Of a stretch of 64,000 bases of DNA, positions 52,719-60,995 are shown in pieces. Origin of the DNA: Mucilaginibacter sp. (lineage in GTDB: Bacteria > Bacteroidota > Bacteroidia > Sphingobacteriales > Sphingobacteriaceae); assembly GCF_028288205.1 (NCBI RefSeq), contig NZ_JAQBOD010000010.1:23741-87740 (forward strand), written 5' to 3'. Below the pieces are notes generated by a model. That model searched no databases and was not told the DNA's origin. It saw only the letters and a program-made list of their open reading frames with translations. Position 1 is the first letter of the stretch; each line of letters opens with the position of its first letter. Made by a program: the position numbers and the translations under genes.

Positions 52719-53618
52719 ATGCCGGGCGTTAATAACATATCATCCAACTACACCGATTTTAAATCAGTTGCCCGCACACTTACGGTTGTTGAGAATGACT
52801 TGCCGGGCGCTGATAAACTTCTAAAAAATCTTCGCTTTACCAAAAACACACCTATTATAGGTATAACCGGGCCGCCAGGGGCAGGTAAAAGCACATTGGT
52901 AAATATGCTTATCGAACAATTGATAAGCAAAGGGAACAAGATAGCGGTGTTAGCTATAGACCCTACCTCACCATTTAATTTTGGCTCTTTATTAGGCGAC
53001 AGGATACGCATGAGCAAGCATTTTAATAGCCCCAATGTTTTTATAAGATCATTGGCTACCCGTGGCTCATTAGGTGGCCTATCCGCAAAAACCATTGAAA
53101 TGGCCGATGTATTGCGTGCCGCGGGTTTTGATTATGTGCTGATAGAAACCGTTGGTGTGGGCCAATCAGAAATTGAAATTGCAGGGTTGGCGGATATAAC
53201 TTTTGTGGTATTAGTTCCGGAATCGGGCGATGAGATACAAAATATTAAATCGGGCCTGATGGAGATCGCTGATGCATTTATCATCAACAAAGCCGACCGT
53301 GATGATGCCGACCTGTTTGCCAATAATCTTAAAAAGATAATCCATCAAAATCCGGGCGAAGAGATACCTGTTTTTAAAACCGTAGCCACTACAGGAACAG
53401 GTATAAGTGAAATAGCAGATTTTATTTTATCAGCAAAAGATATAAAAAACACCCGCAAAGAATTTCTATTGGCAGAAAAAGCCTATAAGATCATCCAGCA
53501 AAAACGTATGGCTGGTGTAGACAAAAAAAAGCTTCAGCAAGGTATTGCAGCAGCTTTAGGCAATTCGGAATTTAATTTATATTCTTTTATAGACAAGAAC
53601 TATAACTCCGAAATCTAA
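52719..53618 (+). CDS. meaB: MeaB/ArgK-type GTPase, methylmalonyl-CoA mutase chaperone
   Basis: 299 aa from ATG 52719; the frame is open upstream to 52650 but the -7 box at 52694-52701 lies inside that stretch. G-domain: GPPGAGKSTLVNMLIEQL (residues 51-68), DPTSPFNFGSLLGDRIRM, VETVGVGQSEIEI-like IETVGVGQSEIE and INKADRDDAD (NKxD). It assembles and protects adenosylcobalamin on methylmalonyl-CoA mutase. The mutase itself is not in the window. Its stop overlaps the stop of pepP by 4 nt. Confidence 0.93.
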   Translation: MPGVNNISSNYTDFKSVARTLTVVENDLPGADKLLKNLRFTKNTPIIGITGPPGAGKSTLVNMLIEQLISKGNKIAVLAIDPTSPFNFGSLLGDRIRMSKHFNSPNVFIRSLATRGSLGGLSAKTIEMADVLRAAGFDYVLIETVGVGQSEIEIAGLADITFVVLVPESGDEIQNIKSGLMEIADAFIINKADRDDADLFANNLKKIIHQNPGEEIPVFKTVATTGTGISEIADFILSAKDIKNTRKEFLLAEKAYKIIQQKRMAGVDKKKLQQGIAAALGNSEFNLYSFIDKNYNSEI

Positions 53619-54904
53619 CTATTCATTATCTCCTCAATCTCCTCAGCCTCAACCGGAATATCAGCCATCAGATCAATATTACCGCCTTTAGTTATCAGGA
53701 TATTATTCTCTATCCTTATCCCTAAACCTTCCGCAGGGATATAAATACCCGGCTCGCACGTTAATATATTACCTGCCTCAAATGGTTTATAACGGCTGGC
53801 AAAATCATGCACATCCAAACCTAAATGGTGCGATGTGCCATGCATGAAGTATTTTTTATAAGCAGGCATTTTGGGATCCTGCTTTTCTACATCATGCTTG
53901 GTTAATAAGCCTAAATCTATTAGTTCGCCGGTCATTATTTTACCAACCTCATCATGGTACTCGTTCCATACTGTACCTTCTAACAACATTTTGGTTGCGG
54001 CACGCATTACACGCAAAACAGCATCATACATATCGCGCTGGCGTTTGGTAAAACGACCGTTAACCGGTATGGAACGGCTCATATCGGCATTGTAATTGGC
54101 ATATTCAGCACCAAAATCAAACAAAATCACATCGCCATCCTTACAAACCTGGTTGTTATCTATATAATGTAGTACAATGGCGTTCTTGCCGGATGCGATA
54201 ATAGGGTTATAAGCATGTCCGGTTGCGCGTTGCTTAATAAATTCATGAATTATCTCTGCTTCTATTTCATACTCGGTAACGCCGGGTTTAGTAAATTTTA
54301 AAACACGCTCAAAAGCATCCTTAGTAATGGCACAGGCTTTTTTAGTAAGATCAATCTCCGTTTGAGATTTCACCGCGCGCAGGTCGCGCATAATTACTGC
54401 CGATCGCTCATAATGATGCAAAGGATATTTTACGCGTAGTGCTTCAAGCATCCTCAAATCACGGTATGGGACAGAAAAACTAAAGCGGTCATTCTCGTTG
54501 GTATTAATATAAATATTGGCTGCATAGTTTATTACACTATGTAATATGTTATCAAATTCACTCAACCAATATATTGTTTCAATGCCCGATGCTTCCTTTG
54601 CTTCTTCCTTTGTATACTTATGCCCTTCCCAAACAGCGATATGTTCATTTGTTTGTCTTAAAAAGAGGACTTCTTTGTATAGTGGATTAGGACAATCAGG
54701 AAACAATAAAAGGATACTTTGCTCCTGATCAATGCCTGTCAGGTAAAAGAAATCGGGATTTTGCTTAAAAATAAACGTCTGATCTCCGCTTCTGGGAAAC
54801 TCGTCGTTAGCATGAAATATAGCTAACGATGCTGACTTTATGCGCGAAACGAAATTTTTTCTATTAATTGTAAATAAATTATTTTGAACAGGTAAATATT
54901 TCAT
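53615..54904 (-). CDS. pepP: Xaa-Pro aminopeptidase (aminopeptidase P)
   Basis: 429 aa. N-terminal creatinase-like domain (residues 1-150), then the pita-bread catalytic domain with metal ligands in VILFDFGAEYANYNADMSR, HGTSHHLGLDVHD, TCEPGIYIPAEGLGIRIE-type ILTCEPGIYIPAEG and GIRIENNI. It removes N-terminal residues before proline. It is convergent with meaB, sharing a four-base overlap of the two stop codons. Confidence 0.93.
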   Translation of the reverse strand: MKYLPVQNNLFTINRKNFVSRIKSASLAIFHANDEFPRSGDQTFIFKQNPDFFYLTGIDQEQSILLLFPDCPNPLYKEVLFLRQTNEHIAVWEGHKYTKEEAKEASGIETIYWLSEFDNILHSVINYAANIYINTNENDRFSFSVPYRDLRMLEALRVKYPLHHYERSAVIMRDLRAVKSQTEIDLTKKACAITKDAFERVLKFTKPGVTEYEIEAEIIHEFIKQRATGHAYNPIIASGKNAIVLHYIDNNQVCKDGDVILFDFGAEYANYNADMSRSIPVNGRFTKRQRDMYDAVLRVMRAATKMLLEGTVWNEYHDEVGKIMTGELIDLGLLTKHDVEKQDPKMPAYKKYFMHGTSHHLGLDVHDFASRYKPFEAGNILTCEPGIYIPAEGLGIRIENNILITKGGNIDLMADIPVEAEEIEEIMNS

Positions 54905-55008
54905 AGTATTTATTATAATTTGTATTAACTATAGAACATTTTTCATTTCTTTGTGTTAATGTTATAATTTTTGGAACAGTATTTGGTAATCGTTTCAAAC
55001 ATAATTAC

Positions 55009-55016
55009 TATTTTTG
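55009..55016 (+). promoter_or_regulatory. -7 promoter box of the OmpA-family gene
   Basis: TATTTTTG, about 40 nt before the ATG at 55056. Its final TTG (55014-55016) is in frame and could be mistaken for a start codon. Confidence 0.55.
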
Positions 55017-55055
55017 AAAAAAATCACAATTAAAACATTGTTTAATCTTAAAACT

Positions 55056-56405
55056 ATGAACTATTCTACATTAAAAAAATCAGTCGCTCTTTCCTTGGTG
55101 TCGTTGATGGCAGTTGGTGCCGTTAAAGCCCAGACAGCGACTACACCTACGGCCAAGGTATTTGGCGGTAGCGGACAGTACAATACCTGGAGCCTTGGCG
55201 TTAACGTTGGTGCAACATCACCTATGCTTGCAAGCGGCGGTTCAAGCGATTTTAACGGTAACGTTGTTAACTTAGGTTATGGCGTTTCTATTAAAGACCA
55301 ATTGGCACACTCATTTGGTTTACAATTGGATGTACGCGGTGGCAAAGTAGCCGGCAACAGCGGTAGTGCACCTTTTGTTACTGACGGTATAACTTTCAAC
55401 AACTACGTAAGCTATTCAACTACTTTTGTTCAAGGAAGCTTAAGTGGTGTTGTAAACGTAGCTACAATTGATTATTTGCGTCGTAAAAATGCTATCAACT
55501 TCTTCTTTACAGGTGGTGTTGGTTTAGCATCTTATACGCCAACTATTGTTGGTTATGGCACAAACGGTACAAATGGCGAAACTTTAAAATGGCCTAAACA
55601 CGTTATGGAATTTGTTATTCCGGTTGGTATTGGTGCTAAATTCCGTTTAACTGATCAAATTGCGTTAAACTTAGGTTACACTGAAAACTTTATCGATGGT
55701 GATAACTTTGATGGTGTACGTAAAAGCTATCCTACTAAAGATCGTTACTCATACGGTTATGCAGGTTTAGAATTTACTTTAGGTTCAAAATCAAAACCAA
55801 GCTTAGAGTGGGTTAACCCGGTAGCTATGATGTATGATGAATTATATGATGAAGCATTACGTCAGGAAGTTGCAGCCTTAAAAGGCCGTGTAACTAACGT
55901 AGAAAACGCTGTTAATGATCTGAAAAAAGATTCTGATGGTGACGGTGTTGCCGATCAATTTGACAAATGCCCGGGCACTCCTGCAGGTACTGTAGTTGAT
56001 GGCTCTGGTTGCGCTATTGTATTCCCTAAAATTGATACTTCTTTATTTGTAAGAAAACCAATAGGTGGCGCTGCTGTTGCTGCATACAGTAACATCCAGT
56101 TTGAGTTTGATAGCTCAGTATTAAGAACTTCATCTTACCCTGTATTAGATGCATCTTCAGCTGATCTTAGAGCTACAGGTGCTGGTGTTGAATTAGATGG
56201 TTACGCTTCATCTGAAGGTACTGCTGCTCACAATATGGCTTTATCTAAAGATCGTGCTACTTCTGTAAAAACTTACCTGGTTAACTCTGGTGTTGATGCT
56301 AAGAAAGTAAAAATTAAAGCTTTCGGTGAAACTCATCCAATTGCTGACAATTCAACTGAAGAAGGACGTGTATTAAACCGTCGTGTTCAATTCAAGAAAA
56401 AATAA
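55056..56405 (+). CDS. OmpA-family outer-membrane protein with thrombospondin-type-3 linker
   Basis: 449 aa. Signal peptide MNYSTLKKSVALSLVSLMAV then GAVKAQT, an N-terminal beta-barrel of about 250 residues (YNTWSLGVNVGATSPM, LGYTENFIDGDNFDG), a calcium-binding TSP3-like linker (DSDGDGVADQFDKCPGTPAG), and a C-terminal peptidoglycan-binding OmpA domain (IQFEFDSSVLRTSSYPVLDA, LDGYASSEGTAAHNMALSKD, AFGETHPIADNSTEEGRVLN). A Bacteroidota -7 box overlaps an in-frame TTG at 55014, so ATG 55056 is used. It is followed by a strong terminator. Confidence 0.93.
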   Translation: MNYSTLKKSVALSLVSLMAVGAVKAQTATTPTAKVFGGSGQYNTWSLGVNVGATSPMLASGGSSDFNGNVVNLGYGVSIKDQLAHSFGLQLDVRGGKVAGNSGSAPFVTDGITFNNYVSYSTTFVQGSLSGVVNVATIDYLRRKNAINFFFTGGVGLASYTPTIVGYGTNGTNGETLKWPKHVMEFVIPVGIGAKFRLTDQIALNLGYTENFIDGDNFDGVRKSYPTKDRYSYGYAGLEFTLGSKSKPSLEWVNPVAMMYDELYDEALRQEVAALKGRVTNVENAVNDLKKDSDGDGVADQFDKCPGTPAGTVVDGSGCAIVFPKIDTSLFVRKPIGGAAVAAYSNIQFEFDSSVLRTSSYPVLDASSADLRATGAGVELDGYASSEGTAAHNMALSKDRATSVKTYLVNSGVDAKKVKIKAFGETHPIADNSTEEGRVLNRRVQFKKK

Positions 56406-56429
56406 TTTGAATTCAGTTAAATAAAATTA

Positions 56430-56461
56430 AAGGCTCTCCGCATATCGGGGAGCCTTTTTTT
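56430..56461 (+). terminator. Intrinsic terminator after the OmpA gene
   Basis: AGGCTCTCCG and CGGGGAGCCT form a stem (one G-T pair) around CATAT, followed by about seven T. Confidence 0.92.
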
Positions 56462-56493
56462 GTTTACCTTCATTCGTACAGCGAAAATTTATG

Positions 56494-56501
56494 TAAATTT
56501 G
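56494..56501 (+). promoter_or_regulatory. -7 promoter box of the DUF6728 micro-gene
   Basis: TAAATTTG, four bases before the ATG at 56506. Expected start is at or near the ATG, so the transcript would be leaderless. Confidence 0.5.
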
Positions 56502-56505
56502 TTGC

Positions 56506-56649
56506 ATGTATTTCTTTCGCAAAAAAGATCCTAACAGGCCAACAAACTTTAACCTTAGGGTAATGCATATTATTAATGCTATTGCCATAATTATGTTCCT
56601 GGCCGGCATCATCTGGAAACTCATCTATTGGTTTATATTAAAAAAATAG
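56506..56649 (+). CDS. DUF6728-like micro-protein (47 aa, membrane)
   Basis: 47 aa, too short for most gene finders. MYFFRKKDPNRPTNFNLRVM is followed by a single hydrophobic helix (HIINAIAIIMFLAGIIWKLI) and a short basic tail. The YFFRKKDPNRPTNFNLR block is the DUF6728 hallmark as I recall it from Sphingobacteriaceae. Its function is unknown. It is 46 nt upstream of ridA. Confidence 0.7.
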   Translation: MYFFRKKDPNRPTNFNLRVMHIINAIAIIMFLAGIIWKLIYWFILKK

Positions 56650-56695
56650 GTAAGCCCGATAAATACAATTTAAAAACACCATTATCAATTAATAA

Positions 56696-57076
56696 ATGAA
56701 AAAAGTAATTAATACTGCCGATGCACCCGCCCCTATCGGGCCATACAACCAGGCCATAGTTGCCGATAAATTTATATTCGTTTCGGGCCAGATACCCCTG
56801 CACCCGTTTACCGGCGAATTAGTTACAGATGATATTACCATTGCTACAAACTTAGTAATGGAAAATATTGGCGCTATTTTGAATGAAGCCAAGGCTCATT
56901 TTAATGATATTGTGAAAACAACCATATTTTTAACAGACCTTGCCGATTTTGCCGAAGTAAACGAGGTTTATGGAACTTATTTTACTGATAAACATCCGGC
57001 CCGGGAAACTGTACAGGTATCTGCTTTGCCAAAAGGTGTAAGTGTTGAAATTTCTGTAATTGCTGTAAAATCCTAA
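56696..57076 (+). CDS. ridA: RidA family enamine/imine deaminase
   Basis: 126 aa, the normal length. It hydrolyses reactive 2-aminoacrylate-type intermediates. Motifs: APIGPYNQAIVADKFIFVSG, IGAILNEAKAHFNDIVKTTI and HPARETVQVSALPKGVSVEI with the active-site arginine. It lies 8 nt before recG. Confidence 0.94.
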   Translation: MKKVINTADAPAPIGPYNQAIVADKFIFVSGQIPLHPFTGELVTDDITIATNLVMENIGAILNEAKAHFNDIVKTTIFLTDLADFAEVNEVYGTYFTDKHPARETVQVSALPKGVSVEISVIAVKS

Positions 57077-57084
57077 GGTAATCA

Positions 57085-59193
57085 TTGAGCGGTCAGCCAT
57101 TTCAAACTCCTGTGGAGTATTTAAAAGGCGTTGGCAGTGCACGTGCCGAGGTACTTAAAAAAGAGCTGTCCGTCCGTAATTTTGAAGACCTGCTGCAGCA
57201 TTTTCCATTCAGGCATATTGATCGTACCCGTTTTTATAAAATAAAAGACATCCAGCAGGATTTGCCTTATGTGCAGGTTATAGTGCGATTGACACATAGA
57301 GAAATTCTTGGCGAAAAACATACTAAACGGTTAGTTGCCCAGGTACAGGACGAAACCGGTACAATGGAGCTGGTATGGTTCCAGGGAATAAAATGGGCCG
57401 AAAAGAATCTTATTTTAGGTAAAGCCTACATCTTGTTTGGTAAACCCGGGTCTTTTAACGGCAAGGCCCAAATGTCGCATCCCGAATTTGATCTATACTC
57501 GCCCGAAGTTATTCAGCGCAAGGGAAATATGACCTTGCAGCCTGTATATAGCTCCACAGAAAAGTTAAAGCAATTTACCTTAGATAGCAAAGGCATCCAA
57601 AAGCTTATAGCGGGCTTGCTGGAACAGCACGCGAAAGATATTCATGAAAATTTACCGCTTTACATTCTAAACAAATTTAAGCTGATGGGCCGTGCGGATG
57701 CTTACCGCAATATTCATTTCCCTGAAGATGCCAACAAACTGGCCGAGGCCCGGCATCGTTTAAAATTTGAAGAGCTTTTCTTTTTACAACTTAAACTTTT
57801 AAAAAACAAGCTGCTGCGCATACAAAAATTTAAGGGTAATATATTTGATAAAGTGGGCCATTATTTTAATGAATTTTATCATCATAAATTACCTTTTGAA
57901 CTAACCAACTCACAAAAAAAAGTTTTAAAAGAAATAAGGCAGGATACCCAGCGAGGTGTGCAAATGAACCGTCTGTTACAAGGCGATGTTGGCAGTGGTA
58001 AAACCGTTGTTGCTTTAATGAGTATGTTGATAGCTATTGATAACGGTTTCCAAACCTGCATTATGGCGCCTACGGAGATATTGGCAAATCAGCATTATCA
58101 AACTATAAAAAGTTTGGTTGGCGATGATTTTATTGAAGTGGCCCTGTTAACCGGCTCTACCAAACAAAAAGATCGCAAAATATTGCACGAAAAATTAGAG
58201 AATGGCGACCTTAAAATATTAATAGGCACACACGCGCTTATTGAAGATAAGGTACAATACAAAAACCTGGGTTTGGTAGTAATTGATGAGCAGCATCGTT
58301 TTGGTGTTGAGCAACGCGCTAAATTATGGCGAAAGAATGCTGTTCCACCGCATATTTTGGTAATGACGGCTACCCCTATTCCGCGCACATTAGCCATGAC
58401 GCTATATGGCGATTTGGATATTTCTGTAATAGATGAGTTACCTGCGGGACGAAAGCCTATAAAGACTGTTCACTTTTATGAGAACAGCCGCTTGCGAATG
58501 TTTGGCTTTATGAAAGATGAAATAGCTAAAGGCAGACAAATTTATATTGTATATCCGCTGATACAGGAGAGTGAAAAGCTTGATCTTAAGAATTTAATGG
58601 AAGGTTTTGATATAATATCCCGCGAGTTTCCTTTACCCAATTATAGATTAAGCGTGGTATACGGCAAAATAAAGGCTGCCGAAAAAGAATTTGAAATGCA
58701 ACGCTTTGTTAAAGGCGAAACGCAAATTATGGTAGCTACTACTGTAATTGAAGTGGGTGTTAATATTCCCAACGCTTCGGTAATGATTATTGAGAATGCG
58801 GAACGATTTGGATTATCACAATTGCACCAGCTTAGGGGCCGTGTGGGGCGCGGGGCAGAGCAATCCTATTGTATATTAATGAGCAAGGAAAAATTGAGTC
58901 ATGAGGGCCGCATACGCTTAAACACCATGGTTAAAACCAATAATGGTTTTGAGATTGCGGAAACCGACCTGCAGCTGCGTGGCCCGGGTAATATTGAAGG
59001 CACCCAGCAAAGCGGCCTGCTCGACCTAAAAGTTGCCGATCTTACCACAGACCAGGAACTACTATTACATGCACGTAAATGTGTCGAAGATATTTTTGCC
59101 GCAGACCCTCAACTGGCAGCACCGGAAAACCAAATACTTAACCTGGCCTTCCAGGTAAAGAACGCGGGGTTAAGTTGGGATAAAATATCGTAA
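57085..59193 (+). CDS. recG: ATP-dependent DNA helicase RecG
   Basis: 702 aa. N-terminal wedge domain starting TPVEYLKGVGSARAEVLKKE, then helicase motifs: Walker A GDVGSGKTVVALMS, DEQH box VIDEQHRFGVEQRAKLW, TATPIPRTLAMTLYGD, and QLRGRVGRGAEQSYC. It remodels stalled replication forks and Holliday junctions. The start is a TTG at 57085: the frame is closed by a TAA at 57079-57081 and no ATG is in frame before the conserved N-terminus, so TTG is required. ridA ends 8 nt upstream. Confidence 0.96.
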   Translation: MSGQPFQTPVEYLKGVGSARAEVLKKELSVRNFEDLLQHFPFRHIDRTRFYKIKDIQQDLPYVQVIVRLTHREILGEKHTKRLVAQVQDETGTMELVWFQGIKWAEKNLILGKAYILFGKPGSFNGKAQMSHPEFDLYSPEVIQRKGNMTLQPVYSSTEKLKQFTLDSKGIQKLIAGLLEQHAKDIHENLPLYILNKFKLMGRADAYRNIHFPEDANKLAEARHRLKFEELFFLQLKLLKNKLLRIQKFKGNIFDKVGHYFNEFYHHKLPFELTNSQKKVLKEIRQDTQRGVQMNRLLQGDVGSGKTVVALMSMLIAIDNGFQTCIMAPTEILANQHYQTIKSLVGDDFIEVALLTGSTKQKDRKILHEKLENGDLKILIGTHALIEDKVQYKNLGLVVIDEQHRFGVEQRAKLWRKNAVPPHILVMTATPIPRTLAMTLYGDLDISVIDELPAGRKPIKTVHFYENSRLRMFGFMKDEIAKGRQIYIVYPLIQESEKLDLKNLMEGFDIISREFPLPNYRLSVVYGKIKAAEKEFEMQRFVKGETQIMVATTVIEVGVNIPNASVMIIENAERFGLSQLHQLRGRVGRGAEQSYCILMSKEKLSHEGRIRLNTMVKTNNGFEIAETDLQLRGPGNIEGTQQSGLLDLKVADLTTDQELLLHARKCVEDIFAADPQLAAPENQILNLAFQVKNAGLSWDKIS

Positions 59194-59254
59194 CAAAAGT
59201 GTGTCGTCATTTTACATTTATTTCAAATAATCTGCAATCTTAAATTTTGAATTG

Positions 59255-59262
59255 TAAATTTG
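59255..59262 (+). promoter_or_regulatory. -7 promoter box of the MFS gene
   Basis: TAAATTTG, five bases before the ATG at 59268, suggesting a leaderless mRNA. Confidence 0.5.
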
Positions 59263-59267
59263 CTTAG

Positions 59268-60566
59268 ATGCCAGAAGCAGATAATCAACCCTTACCAAAA
59301 AATGATTCTTTCATAGCTTTACGTTATAAAGATTTTCGCTCATACCTGGGCATGAAGTTTTTCTTCACTTTCGCTTACCAAATGCAGGCCGTAATTTTAG
59401 GCTTTTACGTTTACCAATTAACTAAAAGCGCTTTTGCTTTGGGGCTAATAGGGTTAAGTGAAGCTATTCCATCCATAGGCATTGCTTTATATGGTGGCTA
59501 CATAGCTGATAAATCCGAAAAAAAGAAAATGCTGCTGTTTGTCTTTTTTGCAGTATTACTCTCATCAATAGTAATGTTTACCATTACCCTAAAAAGCATG
59601 GAAGCCTACATACATGCAGGGTGGATAATACCCATTTTATATATGATGGTGTTTTGTAATGGCGTGGCACGCGCGTTTTACAACCCGGCTGCTTTTACCA
59701 TTATGGCACATAGTGTACCAAAAGAAATTTACCCAAACTCCAGTAGTTGGAACAGCTCCAGCTGGCAAATAGCATCCATTTTAGGTCCGTTGGTTGGTGG
59801 TTTGGCTTATGGATTTTATGGTATTACAGTAACATTTATCATTATTATTATATTCCTGCTAATAGCATTGATATGTGTGTTTTTCTTAAAAAGATATCCA
59901 CCGGTATACATACCTAAAGAAAGTATCTGGAAGAGCCTGTCAGAAGGTATTCATTTTGTGTTCCATAACAAGATGATGATTGGCGCTATGAGCCTTGACC
60001 TGTTCTCTGTATTTTTTGGTGGCGCGGTTGCTTTGCTACCCGTATTTGCTAATGAGATATTACATGTAGGCCCGCAAGGATTAGGCATTATGCGTGCTAC
60101 TTCATCATTAGGGGCGGTGTTGGTTATGTTAGCTATGGCACGTATATCGCCAATGGGTAAGCCGTGGCGCAATTTATTAATAGCGGTAACCGGCTTTGGC
60201 TTATCTATTATCTGCTTTGCTTTATCGCGCAATTTTTATTTATCGTTGTTGTTTTTGTTTACGGAGGGTGGGTTCGATAGCATCAGCGTATTAATTCGTG
60301 GTACTATTATGCAGCTACTTACTCCTGATAGTATGCGTGGACGGGTATCGGCAGTAAATCAAATGTTTATTGGATCATCAAACGAGATAGGCGCATTTGA
60401 ATCAGGCACTGCAGCTAAGCTAATGGGCACGGTCCCATCCGTGCTTTTTGGGGGAAGTATGACATTAATAATAGTAAGTATCACCTACTTTAAAACTAAA
60501 AAGCTGATACCATTATCATTGAATGAGATATCAGCGCCTAAAGTAAAGAAGGAAATAGCTATATAG
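59268..60566 (+). CDS. Major facilitator superfamily transporter
   Basis: 432 aa with about twelve transmembrane helices, for example AYQMQAVILGFYVYQLTKSA, SKVILFS-like LLFVFFAVLLSSIVMFTI and SLLFLFTEGGFDSISVLIRG. The profile resembles the MFS_3 group (macrolide/multidrug efflux-like), with DSMRGRVSAVNQMFIGSSNE in the C-terminal half. Substrate cannot be read from sequence. A -7 box starts five bases before the ATG. Confidence 0.85.
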   Translation: MPEADNQPLPKNDSFIALRYKDFRSYLGMKFFFTFAYQMQAVILGFYVYQLTKSAFALGLIGLSEAIPSIGIALYGGYIADKSEKKKMLLFVFFAVLLSSIVMFTITLKSMEAYIHAGWIIPILYMMVFCNGVARAFYNPAAFTIMAHSVPKEIYPNSSSWNSSSWQIASILGPLVGGLAYGFYGITVTFIIIIIFLLIALICVFFLKRYPPVYIPKESIWKSLSEGIHFVFHNKMMIGAMSLDLFSVFFGGAVALLPVFANEILHVGPQGLGIMRATSSLGAVLVMLAMARISPMGKPWRNLLIAVTGFGLSIICFALSRNFYLSLLFLFTEGGFDSISVLIRGTIMQLLTPDSMRGRVSAVNQMFIGSSNEIGAFESGTAAKLMGTVPSVLFGGSMTLIIVSITYFKTKKLIPLSLNEISAPKVKKEIAI

Positions 60567-60589
60567 TGTATTCACTAATGAATGCGCCG

Positions 60590-60722
60590 GAGTCATCCTG
60601 AGTTATAAAATTTCGTGAAATTCTGAAGGAGAAATGACAAAAAGAGCGTTGTCATCCTGAGCTCGTCGAAATATACGCGGGAGGCCTTTGCGCTCACCCT
60701 TCGACGGGGCTCAGGATGACGC
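60590..60722. repeat. Two GTCATCCTGAG-type inverted repeats after the MFS gene
   Basis: A first unit begins GTCATCCTGAGTTATAAAAT and closes with GAAGGAGAAATGAC. A second begins GTCATCCTGAGCTCGTCGAA and ends, on the minus strand, GTCATCCTGAGCCCCGTCGA. Each unit can fold on itself. They are non-coding and belong to a dispersed repeat family with the same start. Confidence 0.8.
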
Positions 60723-60771
60723 CCTCACATAGTTTTATGTCATGTATAACACATGATAGCACCTATATATA

Positions 60772-60984
60772 TTATCCAGGCTGCCTTACACTGTGCCAGA
60801 ACCAATAAGTAAGCGGACCAACTATCGGCACTATAACAACTATAATAAACCATAAAAATTTATTATCCCGGTTTACGTTGGAGTTACTAAAGATACTGAT
60901 CAAAGCAAAAACCACCAATAATGCCCACATTATCAAAAAGATAAATCCCACAGTACCACTGATAGCTGAAGTTATAATATACAT
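60772..60984 (-). CDS. PLDc_N domain micro-protein
   Basis: 70 aa, two transmembrane helices with the PLDc_N (phospholipase D-nuclease N-terminal) sequence: FLIMWALLVVFALISIFS, then NRDNKFLWFIIVVIVPIVGP and LTYWFW. Stand-alone PLDc_N proteins are common in Bacteroidota. It is 11 nt downstream of the ABC exporter gene. Function unknown. Confidence 0.82.
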   Translation of the reverse strand: MYIITSAISGTVGFIFLIMWALLVVFALISIFSNSNVNRDNKFLWFIIVVIVPIVGPLTYWFWHSVRQPG

Positions 60985-60995
60985 AGGCTTATTAT

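Noticed and set aside
55014..55055. TTG start of the OmpA-family gene at 55014
   Set aside because: The TTG is the end of a TATTTTTG -7 promoter box; the ATG at 55056 starts a standard signal peptide.
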